Shown here in pieces: positions 1 to 7,482 of a DNA stretch of 10,844 nt. The stretch is from Cyanobacteriota bacterium (GTDB taxonomy: Bacteria; Cyanobacteriota; Cyanobacteriia; Leptolyngbyales; Leptolyngbyaceae). Under the pieces are notes generated by a model. It saw only the letters and a program-made list of their open reading frames with translations. It searched no databases and had not been told where the DNA came from. The stretch covers positions 1 through 10,844 of the forward strand of contig JAIXVO010000293.1 in the NCBI GenBank assembly GCA_027482985.1, given 5' to 3'. The position numbers and the translations under genes are program-made. Every line of letters starts with the position of its first letter. The stretch's first letter is position 1.

Positions 1-1059
1 GGTTTGAGTTTGCCGACGGGGTTTACCTTACAGGGCACCTTACCAGGGGCGATCGCGGCGAATACCAGCACCTCGTTGATCATTGAGGTGGATACGACAG
101 CGGCGACCGTTTTCTCTGGTAGCTTCAGTTTGAGTAATAACGATAGCGATGAGAATCCGTTCGACTTTGTAATTCAGGCGACGGTGCGTGGGGCGAATAA
201 TAGTCCGGTGGTAACGACCCCGTTGCTGGATCAACTGACGACGGCGACGCAGTTGTTTCAATACGCGATCGCGCCGAACACATTCACCGATGCCGACAAT
301 GATCCCTTAACCCTGACGGCAACCCTCACAGGCGGCGGGGCTTTACCAGCTTGGCTGAGTTTCAATCCCGCCACGCTCACCTTTACGGGCACACCAGGGG
401 CAGGCGACATCGGCACCCTTAGCCTGGATCTGACGGCAGCTGATGGCTTCGGTGGCACCAGTCTGGACACCTTTACCCTCACGATTAATCCCGCACCGAT
501 TGTGCCGATTAATGGCAGCGATCTCTCGGACACGATGGTGGGTACGGTGAACAGCGATCGCATTTTCGGCTTCGGGGGGCACGACATTCTCTCCGGCGAC
601 GCGGGCGATGACGAAATTTGGGGCGGCACGGGCAACGATCGCCTCTATGGGCAGGCGGGGAATGACACCCTTGAGGGCGAAACGGGCAATGATCAACTGT
701 ATGGCGGTGAGGGCGATGATCTGCTATTCGGCGGCGATGGCGATGATCTGCTGTATGGCGGGGCGGGCGATGATCTGCTGTATGGCGGGGCGGGTAGCGA
801 TCGCCTGACGGGTAATGCGGGGTCTGATACTTTCGCCCTGGTGTCCGGTGCAGGCGCTGATCTGATCCTGGATTTTCGGCTAGGTGAGGATCAACTCGGG
901 TTAGCCAATGGGCTGACTTTTGGCCAACTCTCGATCACTCAACGCTTGACCCAAACCTGGATTCGGGATACTGCCACGACTGAGCTACTGGCTCGCCTGG
1001 ATGGTGTGAATGCCGCTAACTTAATTGCCCAAGCTGGCACCACTTTCGTCCCTATTTAG
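1..1059 (+). CDS. RTX calcium-binding repeat protein with Ig/cadherin-like domains, C-terminal part (5' end outside window)
   Basis: The frame is open from the first base, so this is the C-terminal 352 residues of a longer protein. In order, it shows a beta-rich segment resembling choice-of-anchor D domains (about residues 1-63), a cadherin-like/putative Ig domain with a TDADNDPL calcium-type motif (about 66-164), then about ten glycine-aspartate nonapeptides of the GGxGxDxLx type (about 192-277), and a C-terminal beta segment without repeats. RTX nonapeptides form calcium-bound beta rolls, and such proteins are normally exported by type I secretion without a cleaved signal peptide. A surface or extracellular adhesin-like role is inferred; no catalytic motif is visible in this part. 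Two neighbouring 27-bp units (739-765 and 766-792) are identical, which points to recent unit duplication. The true start and any enzyme domain lie upstream. Confidence 0.9.
   Translation, partial: GLSLPTGFTLQGTLPGAIAANTSTSLIIEVDTTAATVFSGSFSLSNNDSDENPFDFVIQATVRGANNSPVVTTPLLDQLTTATQLFQYAIAPNTFTDADNDPLTLTATLTGGGALPAWLSFNPATLTFTGTPGAGDIGTLSLDLTAADGFGGTSLDTFTLTINPAPIVPINGSDLSDTMVGTVNSDRIFGFGGHDILSGDAGDDEIWGGTGNDRLYGQAGNDTLEGETGNDQLYGGEGDDLLFGGDGDDLLYGGAGDDLLYGGAGSDRLTGNAGSDTFALVSGAGADLILDFRLGEDQLGLANGLTFGQLSITQRLTQTWIRDTATTELLARLDGVNAANLIAQAGTTFVPI
739..792 (+). repeat. Two identical 27-bp tandem units inside the RTX array
   Basis: Positions 739-765 and 766-792 are identical at the DNA level and each encodes one beta-roll turn of the form GDDLLYGGA. 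The turns around them are only similar. Perfect identity at synonymous sites suggests a recent duplication or conversion, so repeat number may vary between strains. Confidence 0.85.
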
Positions 1060-1183
1060 CCGCGATCGCTACAACCCCTGACGGGAATTTATCCGACAAT
1101 CAGCGTTTCAGGTCATACCGTTCGCAGAGTTGGTGCAGTCGGGGGTGAGCGTGTGACCGACGTGTGCGGGTAGGGAACGATCC

Positions 1184-2890
1184 ATGTCCTTTGCTGATAT
1201 GAAGTCCAGAATAATTGTGTGTGGCCTGGATGCGACGGGCTACAAGATCTTTCGCTTGTTAAAACAACAGGGTGCTCGCGTAACGGGGATCCACAATCGT
1301 CCGTTGTTGGGCGAGGGAGATGATGTCATTATTGGCGATTTGCGGGCGGCGGAAACCTTGCTGGAAGCGGGCATTCGCGAAGCGCAGACGTTGGTGTTGA
1401 CGGATGATGAGGATGGAGTGAATTTGGCGGTGTTGATGCAGGCGCGGGTGCTGAATCCCCGGATTCGGATTGTCAATCGGTTGTTCAATACCAGCCTGGG
1501 AGATCGCCTGGATCAAACGATTCCCGACCATATCACCATGAGTGTGGCGGCATTAGCAGCGCCGATTTTCGCGTTTTCGGCGTTGGGCAATACGGCGATC
1601 GGGCAACTCAAGCTGTTTCACCAAACCTGGCCGATTCACCAAATTTGTATTGATGACTCCCATGCCTGGTTGGGGCGATCGCTGAGTGAGTTATGGGATG
1701 ACCGCGATCGCATGTTGATTTATTACTTACCCGCACAAGGTCGGCTGGATCTGGTGTCGGCAGTCGTCCAGGGGCATGTGCTGGCAGTGGGCGATCGCCT
1801 GATTGTGGGCACGAAGCCGAATGTCCGGACGGCACCGCAGCGATCGCTCTCGCAGCAATTTGCTAAACTCGCAACTGGATTCAACTATCTGCGGCAGCAC
1901 AGTCAGGCACTCCTGGGCAGTACCCTGTTGTTGCTGATCATCGTGCTGTTTTCAGCGCTGTTTTACCTGTCGAATACTCTCGACAAATCCCTGATTGATG
2001 CTCTCTATTTCTCGGTCAGCATGATTACTGGCGCGGGGGATAGTTTGATTCGGGTGAATGGGGCATCCGATAGTCTCAAAATGTTTACCGTGTTCACGAT
2101 GCTGGTGGGGGCGGCGATTATTGGGCTGTCCTATGCCTTGCTGAATGATTTCATTTTGGGGACGCGCTTCGATCGCTTTTGGGAAGCGGCGCGGATTCCG
2201 CAGCGCCATCATTTTGTCGTGTGTGGGCTGGGCGGCTTGGGGATGCAAATTGTGCAGCATCTCCGTAGTTGTGGGCATGAAGTGGTGGTGATTGAAAAAG
2301 ATCCCAACTGTCGCTTTTTGAATGCGGTGCGATCGCAAAAGATTCCCGTGATTCAAGGCGATACGACATTGCCCACCTCCCTCAAAGCGGCGAATTTTGA
2401 ACAGGCGCAAGCGTTGTTAGCCGTCACCAGTACGGATACGGTGAATCTGGAAACGGCCCTCAATGCGAAAGGGCTAAATCCCCGCGTGCCCGTGATTATG
2501 CGTCATCAAGACCCCGAATTTGCCTGGATGGCGCAACTGGTGTTTGAATTTGATGCGGTGCTCAGTCCGGCGGATCTGGTGGCTCCTGCCTTTGCGGCGG
2601 CAGCATTGGGTGGGCGCGTGTTGGGCAACGGGATGACTGCGGATAGTCTCTGGGTCGCGATGGCAACGCTGATCACACCCTCGCATCCCTTCTGTGGTCG
2701 GCGGGTCCAAGAGGCGGCGATGGAGTCCGATTTTGTCCCCCTCTATTTGGAAACCAAAGCCCAAACCATTCACGGCTGGAATCTGTTAGAAGTTTGCCTG
2801 AGTGCGGGCGACATCCTGTACATGACCATGCCCGCCACCCAACTGGAACAACTCTGGCAAATGGCGATGTTTTCCGCCCGCGCCCGCTAA
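1184..2890 (+). CDS. Two-TM ion channel with RCK/TrkA-N nucleotide-binding domains on both sides of the pore
   Basis: The 568-residue product reads RCK domain - two membrane helices - RCK domain. The first Rossmann unit (about 9-210) has a degenerate glycine motif, GLDATG at 14-19, and His37 where an acidic residue usually binds the ribose. The second (about 343-560) has an intact GLGGLG at 348-353 and Glu371 after strand beta2. Hydrophobic helices lie at about 242-263 and 298-321. The loop between them has the layout of a K+ channel P-loop, but its filter reads ITGAGD (281-286) instead of TVGYGD. The likely role is a cytoplasmic-ligand-gated cation channel in the plasma membrane; ion selectivity cannot be assumed to be potassium. 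The start is the ATG at 1184, with AGGGA 7 bases upstream; a second ATG at 1199 is possible. It appears to be a single-gene unit. Confidence 0.85.
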   Translation: MSFADMKSRIIVCGLDATGYKIFRLLKQQGARVTGIHNRPLLGEGDDVIIGDLRAAETLLEAGIREAQTLVLTDDEDGVNLAVLMQARVLNPRIRIVNRLFNTSLGDRLDQTIPDHITMSVAALAAPIFAFSALGNTAIGQLKLFHQTWPIHQICIDDSHAWLGRSLSELWDDRDRMLIYYLPAQGRLDLVSAVVQGHVLAVGDRLIVGTKPNVRTAPQRSLSQQFAKLATGFNYLRQHSQALLGSTLLLLIIVLFSALFYLSNTLDKSLIDALYFSVSMITGAGDSLIRVNGASDSLKMFTVFTMLVGAAIIGLSYALLNDFILGTRFDRFWEAARIPQRHHFVVCGLGGLGMQIVQHLRSCGHEVVVIEKDPNCRFLNAVRSQKIPVIQGDTTLPTSLKAANFEQAQALLAVTSTDTVNLETALNAKGLNPRVPVIMRHQDPEFAWMAQLVFEFDAVLSPADLVAPAFAAAALGGRVLGNGMTADSLWVAMATLITPSHPFCGRRVQEAAMESDFVPLYLETKAQTIHGWNLLEVCLSAGDILYMTMPATQLEQLWQMAMFSARAR

Positions 2891-2960
2891 TTGGCAAGTT
2901 TGACAGGCTGTCTTTTGATCGCGATCGCCATTTGCCCCACAATGACGATTAATCTACAGC

Positions 2961-2987
2961 TTTAGATGCTGCAAAGCATCCCCTAAA
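2961..2987 (+). other. Stem-loop between the channel gene and petJ
   Basis: ATGCT (2966-2970) pairs with AGCAT (2975-2979) around a GCAA tetraloop. The outer arms TTTAG (2961-2965) and CTAAA (2983-2987) extend the stem across a three-C bulge. No T-run follows, so a classic Rho-independent terminator is not supported. It may end the channel transcript or sit in the petJ leader/control region. Confidence 0.45.
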
Positions 2988-3074
2988 CCCGCTGATGGGA
3001 CGTTTCACCGCGCCCTGCCAGGGGGATTTTTATGGGTGCCGCTTTCAGCGTTCAAGCTGGCACTGCAATTGAGT

Positions 3075-3080
3075 GGAGGA
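3075..3080 (+). promoter_or_regulatory. Strong ribosome binding site that fixes the petJ start
   Basis: GGAGGA lies 6 bases before the ATG at 3087. This favours that ATG over an upstream in-frame start at 3036, which has no such site and would put a non-hydrophobic extension before the signal peptide. Confidence 0.85.
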
Positions 3081-3086
3081 GAACCC

Positions 3087-3437
3087 ATGAAAAGATTTTT
3101 AGCGATCGCTTGTGTCCTATTGGTTGGTGTGCTGCTGGCGATCGCGCCCCCGGCGCTGGCCGCGGCTGATCCAGCAGTGGTGGCGACTGGCGCGAAAGTG
3201 TTTAGTGCGAATTGTGCCTCCTGCCATATGAACGGCAACAACTTGATTAACGCGGCCAAAAACTTGAAAGCAGACACCCTCCACCAATACGGAATGGATT
3301 CCGTTGAAGCGATTATCACCCAAGTCACCAATGGCAAAGCGGCCATGCCTGCCTTCAAAACTCGCCTCCAACCCGACCAAATCCAAGCCGTTGCCGCCTA
3401 CGTGCTGGAGCAGTCCGAAGCTGGCTGGAAAAGTTAG
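3087..3437 (+). CDS. petJ: Cytochrome c6 precursor
   Basis: The product is 116 residues. A signal peptide (1 to about 26, a hydrophobic run ending PPALA|AAD) sends it to the thylakoid lumen/periplasm. The mature protein of about 90 residues has the single haem c site CASCH (43-47), the axial methionine in AMPAF (Met87), the conserved QVTNGK segment (79-84) and the C-terminal [12 protein letters not shown] typical of cytochrome c6. It carries electrons from the cytochrome b6f complex to photosystem I or to a terminal oxidase, in place of plastocyanin. One variation is KTRL after AMPAF, where GGRL is more usual. In cyanobacteria with both carriers petJ is typically induced when copper is low. 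A His-rich secreted protein gene follows after 63 bases with no obvious terminator, so co-transcription is plausible. Confidence 0.95.
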   Translation: MKRFLAIACVLLVGVLLAIAPPALAAADPAVVATGAKVFSANCASCHMNGNNLINAAKNLKADTLHQYGMDSVEAIITQVTNGKAAMPAFKTRLQPDQIQAVAAYVLEQSEAGWKS

Positions 3438-3500
3438 ATCGGTCAGCCGCGAACCTGAATTTTGACGCTGCATCTTGTTCTATTACCCTTTAAGCCTCCT

Positions 3501-4010
3501 ATGCGAATTTCTCAGCAAATCATCCCTGTTCCGATGTTGTCTGCCCTGTTGTTGGCCAGTACCGCGATCGCCACCGCCCCCAGCATCCTGACCCATTCGG
3601 GAGCGATCGCCCATGAAATGAAACCGAAACCTGGCGCGATGCATGATCACGGGGCAGCAGGGCATACCCACAAAGCCGTCGAAGTCCCCGCCGGACAACC
3701 CGTGCCGACTGTGAACTTAGTCGTGCGTCCGGATGCCATGAGCGGCTGGAATTTGGAAGTCAAGGTGACGAATTTCACCTTTGCCCCAGAGCGAGTCAAC
3801 ACCAAAAGCACCAGTGTCAACGAAGGTCACGCTCACCTGTATGTGGATGGCAAAAAGATCTCCCGGCTCTACGGCAACTGGTATCACCTCGCCAGTCTCC
3901 CCCCCGGCAACCACACCCTGATGGTGAGCCTCAACACCAACGACCACGGTCAACTCACCCACCAGGGCAAACCCATCCAGGCATCCACCACCATCCAGGT
4001 GAGCAAATAG
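3501..4010 (+). CDS. Secreted His/Met-rich protein, probable metal-binding (copper?) function
   Basis: I do not recognise a named family. With the ATG at 3501 the product has 169 residues. Its N-terminal hydrophobic stretch (about 7-37, ending SGAIA) looks like a signal peptide. A flexible His/Met-rich segment follows (His38, Met40, Met47, His48, His50, His55, His57), then a beta-rich domain (about 70-169) with conserved-looking motifs GHAHLYVDG (109-117), GNWYHLASLPPGNHTL (125-140) and NTNDHG (145-150). The layout recalls DUF4399-like periplasmic domains with HAH/LPPGKH motifs, from memory only. Metal binding is inferred from the His clusters; copper is suggested by the petJ neighbour. There is no clear ribosome binding site before 3501; a TTG at 3462 or the internal ATG at 3534 are alternative starts. 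Confidence 0.7.
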   Translation: MRISQQIIPVPMLSALLLASTAIATAPSILTHSGAIAHEMKPKPGAMHDHGAAGHTHKAVEVPAGQPVPTVNLVVRPDAMSGWNLEVKVTNFTFAPERVNTKSTSVNEGHAHLYVDGKKISRLYGNWYHLASLPPGNHTLMVSLNTNDHGQLTHQGKPIQASTTIQVSK

Positions 4011-4019
4011 TTGGCGCAG

Positions 4020-4045
4020 GTTGGGTGGCGCTGACGAAACTCAAC
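4020..4045. repeat. Decayed copy of a GTTGGGT...CAAC dispersed cyanobacterial repeat
   Basis: GTTGGGT (4020-4026) and ACTCAAC (4039-4045) form a 7-bp inverted repeat with one G-T pair, with GACGAA just inside the right arm. The pattern resembles the abundant GGTTGGGTT...AACCCAAC hairpin repeats found after genes in many cyanobacteria. It starts 9 bases after the stop codon of the His-rich gene and could act in transcription termination. Confidence 0.4.
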
Positions 4046-4117
4046 GCCTCATTCCTAGCGGTGAGATCAACAACGTCACCACTAGAGGAGTCTTGCGAAG
4101 TCCCAGCGTTGCCCTTT

Positions 4118-4169
4118 GGGGGGGGTTCGGGGGACGCAACCCCCCCCTGAATTCGGGGGGTTTGGGGGG
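4118..4169. repeat. G-run/C-run hairpin at a convergent gene junction
   Basis: GGGGGGGGTT (4118-4127) and AACCCCCCCC (4138-4147) form a perfect 10-bp inverted repeat with a 10-base loop. Two more runs of six G follow at 4155-4160 and 4164-4169, on either side of TTT. The element lies between the + strand His-rich gene and the - strand ABC gene. It could form a very stable hairpin on either strand, or a G-quadruplex from the four G-runs (8, 5, 6 and 6). No T-run is present. Such C6/G6 elements around GAATTC look like members of a dispersed repeat family, which needs a genome comparison. Confidence 0.6.
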
Positions 4170-4239
4170 CTGCCACCCAAGCTCAGCATTGTGGCTTTGA
4201 CCAGAGCCTCGCGCGACGACCAGACTTGTGGAAGATCGC

Positions 4240-5313
4240 CTATCTCCCGATCGCAGCTCCCGTTTGGCCATCAAACCAATGGGTGAATTCGGGTGGCAGT
4301 GCCAGCGTCAGCGTCCGCTGGTGCCAATCTTCGCTGGGGGAGAGGAGCGATCGCAACACAATCGGCGCTCCCTGTTGATTCGCAATGCGAGTGCTGACCA
4401 ATTTGTGCATCCCCAAATTCTCCACCAGGAAGACTTCTCCGGTGACCGTCCAGGAATCTTCCGCCTGAGCGAGACGCAAATGTTCGGGACGAATGCCGAG
4501 GACTAATTGAGTCGCATCGGTAGCGATCGCCACGGGCAGTTGAAAATCCCCCAGTTGGACGACCCCACTTTGCCGTAGTACTGGAATCAGGTTCATTTGG
4601 GGACTGCCGACGAACCCTGCGACAAATTGATTGGCGGGATGGGTGTAAATGCGATCGGGCGAGTCCAATTGTTGTAAATAGCCATTGTTGAGCACCGCGA
4701 CCTGACTTGAGAGGGTCATCGCTTCCGTCTGGTCATGGGTGACATAAACGACAGGCGCATTCTGGCTGGCAAAAATTTGTTTCAACTCTGCCCGCACATT
4801 TTCCCGCAGCAGGGCATCCAGATTACTCAGGGGTTCGTCCAGCAAAAAGACGGCGGATTGGCGCACGAGGGCACGACCCACCGCCACCCGTTGCCGTTGT
4901 CCGCCCGAAAGTTGACCCGGTTTGCGCTGCATCAAGTCATCCAGGCCGAGAATGCGGGAGACGGATTGAATGCGTTGATCGATTTCCCCTTTCGGCACTC
5001 GTTTGAGCTTGAGACCAGCAGCGAGGTTATCGTAAACCGTCATGTGGGGATAGAGGGCATAACTCTGGAAGACCATGGCAATGTTGCGATCGCCTGGTGG
5101 CAACGTCGTCACATCCTGCCCGCCGATCTGCACCTGCCCGCGAGTGGGCGTTTCGAGTCCGGCAATCATCCGCAAAATGGTGGATTTGCCGCAACCGGAT
5201 GGCCCCAACAGACTCAGGAATTCTCCATCTTCAACCGTCAGGCTAATGTCTTTAACGGGCACCACTTTGGGACTGAAGGTTTTATTCAAGTTGAGCAGTT
5301 CAAGTTTGGCCAT
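4240..5313 (-). CDS. ABC transporter ATP-binding protein, MalK/UgpC (CUT1) type
   Basis: The 357-residue product has all ATPase motifs: Walker A GPSGCGKST (37-45), Q-loop Gln83 in VFQSYALYPH, signature LSGGQ (135-139), Walker B FLLDE (156-160), D-loop SNLD (163-166) and H-loop His193 in VTHD. A C-terminal TOBE-like regulatory region (about 235-350) contains GFVGSPQMN and LGIRPEHL, typical of ATPases that energise sugar or glycerol-phosphate importers. The reaction is ATP hydrolysis driving uptake across the plasma membrane; the substrate is unknown. No permease or binding-protein gene is next to it, so it probably serves transporters encoded elsewhere, as shared MalK/GgtA-type ATPases do. The ATG at 5313 (MAKLEL) fits the family's N-terminus. 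A longer start at 5391 would add 26 non-conserved residues. No purine-rich ribosome binding site precedes it. Confidence 0.93.
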   Translation of the reverse strand: MAKLELLNLNKTFSPKVVPVKDISLTVEDGEFLSLLGPSGCGKSTILRMIAGLETPTRGQVQIGGQDVTTLPPGDRNIAMVFQSYALYPHMTVYDNLAAGLKLKRVPKGEIDQRIQSVSRILGLDDLMQRKPGQLSGGQRQRVAVGRALVRQSAVFLLDEPLSNLDALLRENVRAELKQIFASQNAPVVYVTHDQTEAMTLSSQVAVLNNGYLQQLDSPDRIYTHPANQFVAGFVGSPQMNLIPVLRQSGVVQLGDFQLPVAIATDATQLVLGIRPEHLRLAQAEDSWTVTGEVFLVENLGMHKLVSTRIANQQGAPIVLRSLLSPSEDWHQRTLTLALPPEFTHWFDGQTGAAIGR

Positions 5314-5529
5314 GATAACGGAGGTGAAGATGCCGAATTCAAATTCTATCGGCGATCGCCCTGCTGATGCCGTCCCGTTAACTGATCTCAACTTAAATTG
5401 CCGTTCCGATACATTTAATCCTGGTTGGGATGCAACTGCGGCACAGCAAATTTACGTTGTCAGGGCGAATGACCATTCGACCCTACCCAATTTGCCGCGA
5501 TCGCCACTTAATTCGGGATGATTTAATGC

Positions 5530-7368
5530 TCATTCCTGAGCAGAATTTGGGGAGCGATGCAGGCCGCCCTCTGCTACTCCAGAAGTGGAGGCGTTGATCG
5601 TGTAGTTCACCCGTTGGGGTCTGCCGATTTGAATATGGTGGGTTTCAAAAGCTTGCCGCACGCGAAGGCGGAATTCTCGCCCGACGCTCCACTGTTCCAT
5701 CGGTGCAGTTTTAATCCAGACGCGCACCAGCATACCCGTGTGGGAGAGATCATCAATCCCCAAGACTTCTGGTAGTTCGGGGAGGCGATCGCGCCAGAAG
5801 GGTTCGTCGTACATTTGCTGGGACACCTGCCGTAACACTTCTAGCACTTGCTTTGGATCATTTTCATAGTCCACCACAATGGCAAAATCAACTCGTGACC
5901 AGAGTCGGGTCAGATTACTGACATCACTAATGGCACTATTGGGAATGGTGATGAGTTCGCCTTCACCATTGCGAAGTTGAGTCACGCGCAAGTTGAGATT
6001 TTCCACTAAACCGCCTTTATTCCCAATCTGAATCACATCTCCCACTGCAAATTGATCTTCAATCAAAATCAAACAACCATTGACTAAATCCTTGATTAAA
6101 CTTTGAGTCCCAAAGGAAATCGCCAGACCAATCACGGCACCGCCTGCCAGAATTGATCCGGTGGGAACATTGAATAAACTCAAAGTCGAGACAATCCCAA
6201 TGATAATGAACACAGCGGTAAAAAAGCCCTTTAAGGCTTCTGCGATCGTGCTACTTCTGAGGGTGGTGCGCTGGGCTTCGCCAAAGGGGAGGAGCGGGTT
6301 CACAGGCCAGGAGTGCAGGACACGATCAATCAAGCTTTTGCTGAGCCGGATCGCTAAACTAATGCCAAACCAGATCACAATTAAGGCGAGCGGAGTCGCC
6401 CAGACATACAGACTCCAACGCATCAGGACGGGCACCGTCGCCATGATCCGCCCAACGCCGAAGTACCACAGCAGGATGAACAGCCAGAACAATAGCCACT
6501 TGAGGAATTTGTTGATATCTAGTTGGCGTTTGAGCGTCATTTGATGGGTGATCGTTGCCAAAAACCACGATCGCAGATCGGCAATTTCTTGCGCTTCTGT
6601 TTCTTCTCCTGCCGTCAGTTCAGATATAGTCTGAGCCTGGGTATTTTGAGCTTTTTCGGCAGCAGCGATCGCGGTTAATTGCGCCTGATAACGCGTTTCT
6701 AGTTGCTGTTGCCGCCGATGCAGCCAGTGTCGCAATCCCCAGATCACACCAGTCGCTAAGATCAGCCCCAGCAAGATTTGCAATGCCTGACTAACTCGTC
6801 GCCCGATCTCATCTGGCGCAGTGAGTTGTTTAAAGCGAGCGATTTCCGATTGCAGGATTTTTTGCCATTCTTGGGCTAATTCATCCAGTTCCTTCCCATT
6901 CCAATCAGCATCCGGTTCGGTCACAGTGACCAGGCGAATCGGGCGCGTCGATTGATCATCTTGAATTTCCAGGATGGGGCGGTTATTCAGCTTGGCAACC
7001 GTGACGACAGGCGTTTCGTTGGCTCTTGTGGTGCGGTAAAAAACTCGCCACAACCGCTCATTCACTTCCTGCGCCCGCACTTCCACAGGCAGTTTGCCCT
7101 CTGGCACCTGATCGCGATTAAAGATGGTGGGAGACGTAATTTCAAACAACACCTGGTTATCCAGGGGCGATCGAATCGTCGCGGTTTCATATTCCCCCGC
7201 GCGGGTCACGCCATCGGGTGGATTCAGCGCCCGCTGCGCATTGTCACCCAGCACGGTCGGCAGTTGGCTGTGGGCGATCGCCCCCCAGGAGAGGACAAGG
7301 GCGATCGCGAGACAACACATCACCCCAAACCGGATACTGGAACGACGCGATCGATGGAATGAGAACAT
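5530..7368 (-). CDS. MscS-family mechanosensitive ion channel with exported N-terminal domain
   Basis: The 612-residue product is about twice the length of E. coli MscS. A basic N-terminus and hydrophobic segment (1 to about 33) act as signal peptide or anchor. A periplasmic domain follows (about 35-190). Next come a helix at 194-212, a charged, Gln/Ala-rich, coiled-coil-prone linker (about 213-285), helices near 289-307, 321-341 and 380-398, and the MscS pore helix (about 402-435) with the small-residue face GSILAGGAVIGLAISFGTQS. The cytoplasmic MscS beta and alpha/beta domains follow (436 to about 590; EDQFAVGDVIQIG, ITIPNS). It should open under membrane tension to release solutes on osmotic downshift. 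The start is the ATG at 7368; a TTG at 7386 would add six residues. No strong ribosome binding site is seen. The gene is probably transcribed alone or with the toxin-antitoxin pair upstream. Confidence 0.92.
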   Translation of the reverse strand: MFSFHRSRRSSIRFGVMCCLAIALVLSWGAIAHSQLPTVLGDNAQRALNPPDGVTRAGEYETATIRSPLDNQVLFEITSPTIFNRDQVPEGKLPVEVRAQEVNERLWRVFYRTTRANETPVVTVAKLNNRPILEIQDDQSTRPIRLVTVTEPDADWNGKELDELAQEWQKILQSEIARFKQLTAPDEIGRRVSQALQILLGLILATGVIWGLRHWLHRRQQQLETRYQAQLTAIAAAEKAQNTQAQTISELTAGEETEAQEIADLRSWFLATITHQMTLKRQLDINKFLKWLLFWLFILLWYFGVGRIMATVPVLMRWSLYVWATPLALIVIWFGISLAIRLSKSLIDRVLHSWPVNPLLPFGEAQRTTLRSSTIAEALKGFFTAVFIIIGIVSTLSLFNVPTGSILAGGAVIGLAISFGTQSLIKDLVNGCLILIEDQFAVGDVIQIGNKGGLVENLNLRVTQLRNGEGELITIPNSAISDVSNLTRLWSRVDFAIVVDYENDPKQVLEVLRQVSQQMYDEPFWRDRLPELPEVLGIDDLSHTGMLVRVWIKTAPMEQWSVGREFRLRVRQAFETHHIQIGRPQRVNYTINASTSGVAEGGLHRSPNSAQE

Positions 7369-7482
7369 AGACACGGCTGAGTTCAACAGAAAGACAGGCA
7401 GACTACGACATTCTGACAGATATTGAGGGCATGAAAGACGCTCAATCGAGGGTCAAAGGGAGGTTAGTTTCGTACACTGCCT

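Noticed and set aside
608..808. Cys/Met-rich + strand frame inside the RTX region
   Set aside because: It is an out-of-frame reading of the RTX repeats; the apparent MICCMAGRA repeats are a by-product of the 27-bp units.
574..834. Regular 27-bp periodicity considered as a CRISPR or minisatellite array
   Set aside because: The period is coding (nine-residue RTX turns) with no unique spacers between repeats.
1060..1183. Spacer between the RTX gene and the channel gene checked for small RNA or terminator
   Set aside because: No inverted repeat with a stem over 5 bp or a T-run was seen; it holds only a HIP1 site and the ribosome binding site of the channel gene.
3036..3086. Upstream in-frame start giving petJ a 17-residue N-terminal extension
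   Set aside because: It has no ribosome binding site and would displace the signal peptide from the N-terminus; GGAGGA at 3075-3080 fits the ATG at 3087.
3438..3500. TTGACG at 3463-3468 considered as a -35 element for a separate promoter of the His-rich gene
   Set aside because: No acceptable -10 hexamer at 16-18 bases spacing follows.
4735..5367. Long + strand open frame opposite the ABC ATPase gene
   Set aside because: It is the complement of a fully conserved ATPase and its translation resembles no protein; the length follows from the composition of the real gene.
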